From: Pristionchus mayeri
Lineage: Eukaryota; Nematoda; Chromadorea; Rhabditida; Neodiplogasteridae
Assembly (NCBI GenBank): GCA_036245805.1
Contig: BTRK01000003.1
Location: 35,171,215-35,235,214, forward strand
Length of the DNA: 64,000 nt
Direction of reading: 5' to 3'
Shown here piece after piece: positions 57,322 through 64,000 of the stretch. Both the position numbers and the translations under genes were made by a program. Every line of letters starts with the position of its first letter. The first letter of the stretch is position 1. Below the pieces are notes generated by a model. It did not search any database, was not told the DNA's origin, and was given only the letters and a program-made list of their open reading frames with translations.

Positions 57322-59924
57322 TACCTTCCAATTTTGAGCGTGCTGGATTCTCCATGCAATTGTGCATTTAAAAAAAAAATTTAATTACAAAATATCGGTC
57401 ACCGAAGTTGTCGTTTATCGTGGTTTGTGACCTACTTTCACTACGAAGGTTCGAATCCGCTCCGATGCATGACTTTTTGCCAACTTTTTTTCGACCCCAT
57501 TTCTCTCCCAACATTTATTTTTTGCCAAGTATTCACTATAAATTCCTGGAGGACATCTGCTGCGAGGATAATCAACCCTCTGACGATGATGGACTCTGCC
57601 TGCCCGGTAATCACGTGCAGTAAGAGCTTCAAAACAGTGGACGATTAGGAAGCGCATGTTCTTGAGTGAAATCATAGCGTTTCACCCTTGAAAATGACCA
57701 TGAGGGGCTAGTCACTCCATATGTTCAAGGCTCTACAGGAAGGAATCGTTCGGAGTAGAATGAAGATTCCCGAAGTGATGTCGTTGTTAGGGAGCTGGAA
57801 TTCTCAGAAGACGACAGCCGAAGGTGGAAAAAAAGATAGGCTCTCAGGAAGAAGAAGTGATCTGCCAGGTACAAGGGGAGTGCAAAAGTGTTCATTTGTC
57901 AACTCTTCAACGAGGGGATTAGAACTGTCACGAAAATCTCTCTCGAAGCTGCTGAGATGATTTTCGTGAAGAGAATGTTCTCGGCGAGAAATGCCGATGG
58001 AACCAAACGGTTCAGTTTAGATGAAAAAATGAAGCAATCTGGCAAAAAAATGAAGCAAAACGAAGCAATCTGGCGGCTTGACAAATGAACACTTTCGCAC
58101 TCTCCTTTCGGCTGTCGTCTTCTGAGAATTCCAGCTCCCTAACAACGACATCACTTCGGGAATCTTCATTCTACTCCGAACGATTCCTTCCTGTAGAGCC
58201 TTGAACATATGGAGTGACTAGCCCCTCATGGTCATTTTCAAGGGTGAAACGCTATGATTTCACTCAAAAACATGCGCTTCCTAATCGTCCACTGTTTTGA
58301 AGCTCTTACTGCACGTGATTACCGGCCAGGCAAAGAGTCCATCATCGTCAGAGGGTTGATTATCCTCGCAGCAGATGTCCTATAGTGAATACTTGGCAAA
58401 AAATAAATGTTGGGAGAGAAATGGGGTCGAAAAAAAGTTGGCAAAAAGTCATGCATCGGAGCGGATTCGAACTTTCGTAGTGAAAGTAGGTCACAAAACA
58501 CGATAAACGACAACTTCGGTGACCGATATTTTGTAATTAAAATTTTTTAAAATGCACAATTGCATGGAGAATCAAGCGCGCTCAAAATTGGAAGGTAGAA
58601 ATGAAATTTTTGAAGTGAAAAAAAATGAAAACCTTTAAAAATGTGATTTTTCCGGTTGTAACTCAGGTGCATTTGCATGAAACTTGATGAAAAGTTAGAT
58701 TTAGGCAGAACTTTCGATGCTCTTTCGAATGGTATACAACATGTGGCTGTGAAATGATTTTCATTTTTCGAGATCGGTAGGTCAAAATGTCGAGACTAGC
58801 GACCTAAAATTTATGTGAAAGTGTGCCCTACCCATAGGCATTACCCAGTTAAAATTGTAGCTCGATACGACCATTTTGAAGCTTTGTACCGCCCACTGAT
58901 GCAAACTGGTCCGTTCTTACAGAGAATGCGTTTTAAGTCCAATTTCCAACGTGATTATTATTATTATTAGCATTTTTAATGTTAAATGAGCGTTCACACT
59001 AACTTGATTCAAATAGAAATCGAATTAAGATCTCTTCTCCTGTCATTGTTGGAAACAAGAATACGTTGGGAGATATACTCGATGAACATTGGATGATGGC
59101 GGAGGATGAGGAATCTCTTGATCTGGTCAGTTTTAATATTAACTTCAAAACTGCCTTGTAGTGAAACTTATGCATAATTTAAGTCTGTTTAAGTCTGCAA
59201 AACTGTTATCTTAGCATAATACAATCGATCTCTTAAAGAAATCTTCCAACATTGCACAAGTAGTGAAGAGAAGAAGAACGGGCATTAATTTCGAAAATTC
59301 CATGGTTGGTTTTATGGATTCATTGAATGATAAATTCAGACCATCAGCGAAAAAATCGAGATCAGACGAAAAAATCATGGTTGGAATTTAACTTCTTTTG
59401 AAACTGCTTTTAAAGAACTTGAAATATTTCATAAATTTATTGACAGTAGACTATTTCTTTTCCTAACATCTTTTGCTTGAATACTTCCAATTCCTTTTCC
59501 AATTAATATTATAAAATAATATTTCACCCCTGAACTTGCACAAAAATTGTTCTTATACTATAACTAATTTCAGAACAAATCAGCGAAGAAGAAAAATCAC
59601 GTTCCGAAGAGTAGGGAGATTAAGTGTCCGGAGTGTGAAGTAAGATCTCGCACGATTTGGAGATTTTTGTAAAAATTTTCCATAGCATTCTCAATTCGAT
59701 ATTATCCGTAAAACACTAAATAGCCCTTTATAAACGCTACTGCGAATATCTACATGTTAATTATCAATATGCCGCTAAATTACAAATATTTCAGCTTGGT
59801 TTCCACAGCTGTTCTACGTGGATCTCACATCTCAGAGTCGTACACCTTACCAATCCCAAAATTGTGAGAATATTTCTTGTCAGATACCCATGCAAATTTT
59901 CAATTTCTGCAGGACACGAAACTG

Positions 59925-60640
59925 GACAAAAGTATTGCAACAAAATGATTTGTGCTATAACTTTCCTCTAGAATGAGATATCGATTCGGGGCTTTGAGTG
60001 ATCGATAGGTGAACATCACTAGAATATAGCTCCCCGGTTGACGTGGATACAGTCAGCTCTGAATACGGTATTCATTCTTCGTATTTGAGATCGGGGAAAA
60101 TATGTAGGATCCCAAGATTTTCCCATGGTGCCCCACTTCTTGTGGTGGAAGCACAACCACTTGTGCGTACAATCCACAGCTAAAATATTTGGGAATTTCG
60201 TTTTCCCGATGCCACAAAATTTAAAAAAAAATGGACATATGTTTGCTCTACGACGAGCTGCAGCTCCCAAATTTTGCATGAGATGCGCATAACAATGCAC
60301 CAATAATTCCACGAATATTGGGCAGATAGAATGATTGGCTCGAAAGTTCGAAAAAATTGACCAATTTTTCACATGATAGCGGACTTTGCGATGCTTGAAG
60401 CAACAATCTGATTTTTAGTTGTCCACTGTAGAAAGCATTTGCGAGTTTTACCACAAGAAAGCATATTTTTTGGAACATTTTTTTACAAATACAATGAAGG
60501 AATACCGTTTCTAGAGCTCACTGTACCCACCTCAACAGCGGTGCTATATTCTTGTGATGTTTCCCTATTGATCACTCCAAATGATGAATCGATATCTCAT
60601 CCTAGAGGAAGTTATGGCAAAAACAATTTTTGGAATACCT
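59925..60640. mobile_element. Internally deleted TIR DNA element in gene E
   Basis: The left end (GACAAAAGTATTGCAACAAAA, then CTATAACTTTCCTCTAGAATGAGATATCGATTC) and right end (GAATCGATATCTCATCCTAGAGGAAGTTATGGC, then TTTTTGGAATACC) form imperfect inverted repeats of about 80 bp. The interior has a 117-codon minus-strand frame (60019-60372) that I cannot match to a transposase. GGACAAAAGTATTGC is reminiscent of Tc1-superfamily ends. Boundaries are approximate. Confidence 0.45.
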
Positions 60641-61469
60641 TTAGGAATTGCGTTTTTTTAAATATGCGATCTTTCTGCAGGCCGGATATCTCCTTCGTTG
60701 TGATTGCGGACATGAATCGTACTCGCATCACCACAACTACAAGGTACTGTGACGATAGATTCAATTCAATTTATTTTGTTTTATTTATCCACCTCGATAT
60801 AAGACCGCTTCACTTTTCACTACTAAAAAGTCTAAAAACTAAAAAGTCTAAATTGCTACTAAAATGATTTCCTAGTAATTTATGAGCGGGGGAATCAAAA
60901 GGAGGAACAAGTTGATCATTTGCTGTGGAAATACAATTTTCGTATCGGTTTAGTGCTTAGTGCTATGAGGGTTTTGAAATTCATTAACAATGTCTGCCCA
61001 CCTTTGATTGCATTTTATTAGAATTTTATGCACTTTGTAACGTTCATATTTGTTGTTTCACGTCCATTTTCAGTGCGATATCTATAATATAACTATAATT
61101 CAAGAAGAAGACAAAGTTATTCGAAGACTGGTTGATTGCCTGGTTGATAGAGTGGCTGGAGATGCGAATGACGAAAAGGTAAGATTGTAAAATTTCAATT
61201 TTGAATATGCAAAATGATGGTGTTTAGTCATAACTTTTGTATAAAATTCTGAAAAATATTGTCTTTGTCGATGCCTTTTTTCATCTATCGGGAAGAGAGG
61301 TTAATGAACTTTTTTTTAGTGCGCTATCTCGAATCTTGCTGAGAATCGAATGAAGAGAAAATCCAGAAGGTCCGAAAATGTGGTTAGTAAAATTTATACA
61401 ATGAATGTTTTTTTCATATTAGCTATCTCTGATTTTCTTATTAATATAACATTTTTTTAAATATTTCAG

Positions 61470-61663
61470 AATTCTGTGAAGAATGAGCTGAAATGTCCGA
61501 AGGTCGAACCTCACAATAACTTTGACCCTCCTGATAATGCGAATTCGGTAAGTAATATGTTATCCTTAGTTTTATTTTTTTCAAGAAGAGGCGGGCAACA
61601 TCACAACTATATTTTTAGAATTCTGAGAAGAATGAACTGAGATATCCTAAAAATGACGATTTG
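61470..61663 (+). repeat. Duplicated short exon in gene E
   Basis: The exon start NSVKNELKCPK (61470) recurs as NSEKNELRYPK at 61620 after another acceptor-like TTTTTAG. The second copy has lost the cysteine, runs into TGA, and ends at GTGAGG in a different phase, so it is probably a decayed tandem exon duplicate. The equivalent intact exon in gene C is 38412-38450 (IPVKNELACPECE). Confidence 0.5.
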
Positions 61664-62705
61664 TGAGGTTAAACCTCCTCGAATGTGTTCTTTCAGGCTC
61701 TCATATACAAGCCAGCTCGTCTGCTAAATGGTGTGAAGTTGGAACATGAGGAATCTGGTCTTAATCTGATGAGTTATAATTTTAATATTTTCACATCGAC
61801 GTCTGATGTGTAAACCTAGGAGTCCCCAAATTTATTTTCATTCTGATAGGTTAACCTTTTCTCGATTTTGTAAAGAGGGATTTGTAATAGTTCCAATGGT
61901 TGTCTCGCAATGATTGATCTATTTCAGACAGTCTCAGGGAAGAATTCACAGATACTACCAAAGGAAAGCGATAGGAGAGGAAAGAAAGACACGATACATG
62001 GCGTGGATAGTATTCCGAAGGTAAGTTATGTCGGGAATTTTTAGGTAATATTTATATTTACATAATCCATTGGAACCCTTGCAGGGCTCTTTCGACACTG
62101 CACAAATAGATGAGGGAAGAAGAAATAGCATTAATGATATGGAAAATTTCTCGGATGGTTCTATGGATTCGTTCGATTTGGAATTCGGACCATCAGTCAA
62201 GAAATCGAGATCCGAATTCGTTGATGAATCAGATCAGGTTTATATTTTCACGGAAAATTTACATTTTAAATTATATACAAATTTAATTTAAATGTACTAT
62301 TCAGGAAAGTGAAATGATTAGCGAAGACGATGAATCCCTCTATGGCGAAGTAGTGAGTCATTCATTCTAATTTTAGTACTTTTCCGGCGACAATAAATAC
62401 TGATAAGTAGTGTTCCTATTCAGATACATGTTTTACTATTCCTAAACGTTTCCATCTTACTTTCCGATAATCTGTATACCACTCTCCTCCATTTTTTACA
62501 GATAGGACTATAATCGCACAATCGACTATTTCAGACGGCATCAACGAGAAAAAGAGCTCAGCTTTGGAAGAAAAGTGATGGAGAAATTAAGTGTCCCGAG
62601 TGCGAAGTGAGTGTCCCGGGCGGTGGAGGGGGTACTAGGCCGAATATGAAGCAGCAGTAATAAATCTATCTTTCAAACTTTAAATATAATGAAGAATCAG
62701 AATAT

Positions 62706-63806
62706 GTTATCACGTGTATCACGAGTCAGTGGATGAAATTTTTTGATGAATTCAATAGGCCCCTCGGGAACATTTCGAAAATTTGTATCACGAATTTGGC
62801 CCATACTATGGTAGAATAATACCCTGGAGTGATGATTTCGAACAATATAAGTCATTTGTCCCAGAGCCGGCTTTTAGGAATTTTCCGGTTTTGTACCGTA
62901 TATCTGCTCCCAGTTGAGCTAGAAAGGTGATATTGGGCTTAAAATGTGTGGAAAATTATTTTGAACAACTTTTATGTTGAGAGCTTTTGTGTGTGATGCC
63001 AACTGAAAATGTTATGGTAAAAAGTCCATTTTTTTCAATCAAAAAATAAATTTTTTCGACATCACGCAGGAAACTTGCAGCGGATTTTCTTTGCATATTT
63101 CAAAAGAAGAAGTCAACCTGCATTATATAAAAAATTAGCAAAGAAATTCAAGGGTAGATTTGCATTGTAATTTTGGGTCAAAAGTGGAAGTTTGGCAAAA
63201 TCGCAAAAATCATTGTTTTCAAATTCTTTCAAAACTTATTTATTTCACTTAAAACAATCTTTAAACACCGTAAATATATGCAATTCGAATTTAAAAGTTC
63301 ATAAAAATTGCCAGGAGTACATTTGGAAAGAATTTGAAAATAATGATTTTAGCGATTTTGGCCCAAAATTACAATGCAAATCTACCCTTGAATTTCTCTG
63401 CAAATTTTTTATATAATGTAGGTTAACTTCTTCTTTTGAAATATGCAAAGAAAATCCGCTGCAAGTTTCCTGCGTGATGTCGAAAAAATCATTTTTTGCT
63501 TGAAAAAATGGACTTTTTACCATAACATTTTCAATTGGCATCACACACAAAAGCTCTCAACATAAAAGTTGTTCAAAATAATTTTCCAGACATTTTAAGC
63601 CCAATACCACCTTTCTAGCTCAACTGGGAGCAGATATACGGTACAAAACCGGAAAATTCCTAAAAGCCGGGTCTGGGACAAATGACCTATATTTTTCGAA
63701 ATCATCACTCCAGGGTATTACACTACCTTAGTATGGGCCAAATTCGTGATACAAATTTTCAAAATGTTCCCGCACACCTCCACTGACTCGTGATACGTGT
63801 GTTATA
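62706..63806. repeat. Foldback with CACGAGTCAGTGGA ends in gene E
   Basis: TATCACGAGTCAGTGGATGA pairs with CTGACTCGTGATACGTGTGTTATA; GGAAACTTGCAGCGGATTTTC pairs with GAAAATCCGCTGCAAGTTTCC. Same family as 49941-51095. It separates the IKCPECE exon (62535-62606) from the finger exon at 63937 that runs off the window. Confidence 0.75.
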
Positions 63807-64000
63807 TGGAGGCGACAAAAATCCCAACAAAAGAACTCCGTTTCTACATTTCTAGACTAACTGCAAGTTTAATCAGTGCTATTATGTTAAAAACGTATGC
63901 CGAGCTTCAAAATATATATAAGTTTCCCATTTGTAGTTTCGCACTTACACATGTTCCACTTGGATATTTCATCTCAGAGAGAAGCACTCTACCACTCCCA

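Larger units (their letters stand above)
55749..58936. repeat. Foldback (family of 6443-12697) carrying a mariner
   Basis: The ends TTTAAAACGCGTTCTCTGTAA and CAGAGAATGCGTTTTAA match; after removal of 56079-57321 the left arm pairs with about 58200-58936 (CAATTTTGAGCGTGCTGGAT against ATCAAGCGCGCTCAAAATTG). Near the centre (57869-58105) is a smaller palindrome with GGAGTGCAAAAGTGTTCATT / AATGAACACTTTCGCACTCC. It lies in an intron of gene E. Confidence 0.78.
53707..64000 (+). pseudogene. Gene E (3'-incomplete): chimeric, damaged family member
   Basis: Exons seen: 53707-53766, 53844-53939, 54004-54071, 54188-54318, 54428-54526, 54583-54634, 54721-54841, 54919-54978, 55080-55163, 55250-55297, 55349-55438, 55607-55675, 59030-59125, 59239-59379, 59574-59639, 59795-59863, 60681-60743, 61074-61178, 61320-61382, 61470-61547, 61697-61768, 61928-62020, 62085-62237, 62305-62352, 62535-62606, 63937 onward. 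Exon 4 has a TGCA duplication (stop at 54291-54293). Exon 6 lacks 16 nt and reads TAA in its own frame. The donors after 55297 (TTGAGT) and 61768 (ATGAGT) are lost. In 61470-61547 the second finger cysteine is gone (KCPKVE). Downstream cassettes (IKCPECE, STWISHL, LLRCDCGHE, CDIYNITII) read cleanly. Exons 1-6 are close to C/D, but from 54660 on sequence and linker exons resemble gene A. Confidence 0.7.

Noticed and set aside
57721..58208. Pair of MFKALQEGIVRSRM... frames on both strands
   Set aside because: They are mirror images in the arms of the foldback at 55749-58936. The coding look may be a remnant of an old transposon gene, but no motif supports it.

Overview
The window is eukaryotic nuclear DNA and looks like an autosomal-arm or accessory region of a rhabditid nematode, most likely Caenorhabditis or a close relative. 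The reasons are many small exons with 45-70 nt introns ending in (T)TTTCAG, start codons placed 2 nt after an isolated 3' splice site (the pattern of spliced-leader trans-splicing), a dense load of palindromic (foldback) DNA elements, and long G/C homopolymer tracts. The species call is inference; no gene symbol can be assigned safely.

Five related genes (A-E) lie head to tail on the + strand and fill almost the whole window. A (about 2766-18374) is 5'-incomplete. B is 18645-32790, C 33174-42893, D 43283-53331, and E starts at 53707 and runs off the right edge. Spacers between stop and next start are only about 270-390 bp. The shared protein plan is: a tandem pair of about 95-residue, probably alpha-helical domains (seen in B-E); a serine/acidic linker with basic KKxKSES patches; then cassettes of zinc-binding modules. 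Each cassette has CPECE plus HLxxxHSTTP, then LRCxCGHE..HS, then CDIxNITVIR. B, C and D end with a shared C-terminal module (CDGRNYTLHRMDENG); A ends with a ZZ-type zinc finger instead. Exon borders are almost all phase 0, so cassettes can be gained or lost without breaking frame.

D is the only copy I can assemble without a defect (29 exons, 752 residues). B has two frameshifts, an in-frame TAA and a lost splice donor. C has a 2-nt deletion in one small exon, a deleted finger exon and a Cys-to-Phe change, but one extra cassette. E has a TGCA duplication, a 16-nt deletion and lost donors. It looks like a chimera: its first six exons match C/D and the rest is A-like. The array therefore looks like a young, birth-and-death family shaped by duplication and conversion.

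The introns hold most of the other content: kilobase-long inverted repeats (111-2407, 3923-5638, 6443-12697, 20165-20944, 20947-22299, 23238-25279, 27727-29690, 35798-36776, 48202-49753, 49941-51095, 51213-51935, 55749-58936, 62706-63806), often nested. Other elements are a mariner with a twice-frameshifted D34D transposase (56079-57321), a degenerate mariner-like element (26287-27552), two Helitron-like copies, a tRNA-derived SINE (52824-53144) and several palindromic MITEs. In three cases the opposite arm of a foldback keeps the empty target site, so the insertion can be read base by base. I see no rRNA, CRISPR or bacterial features and no convincing functional tRNA gene.
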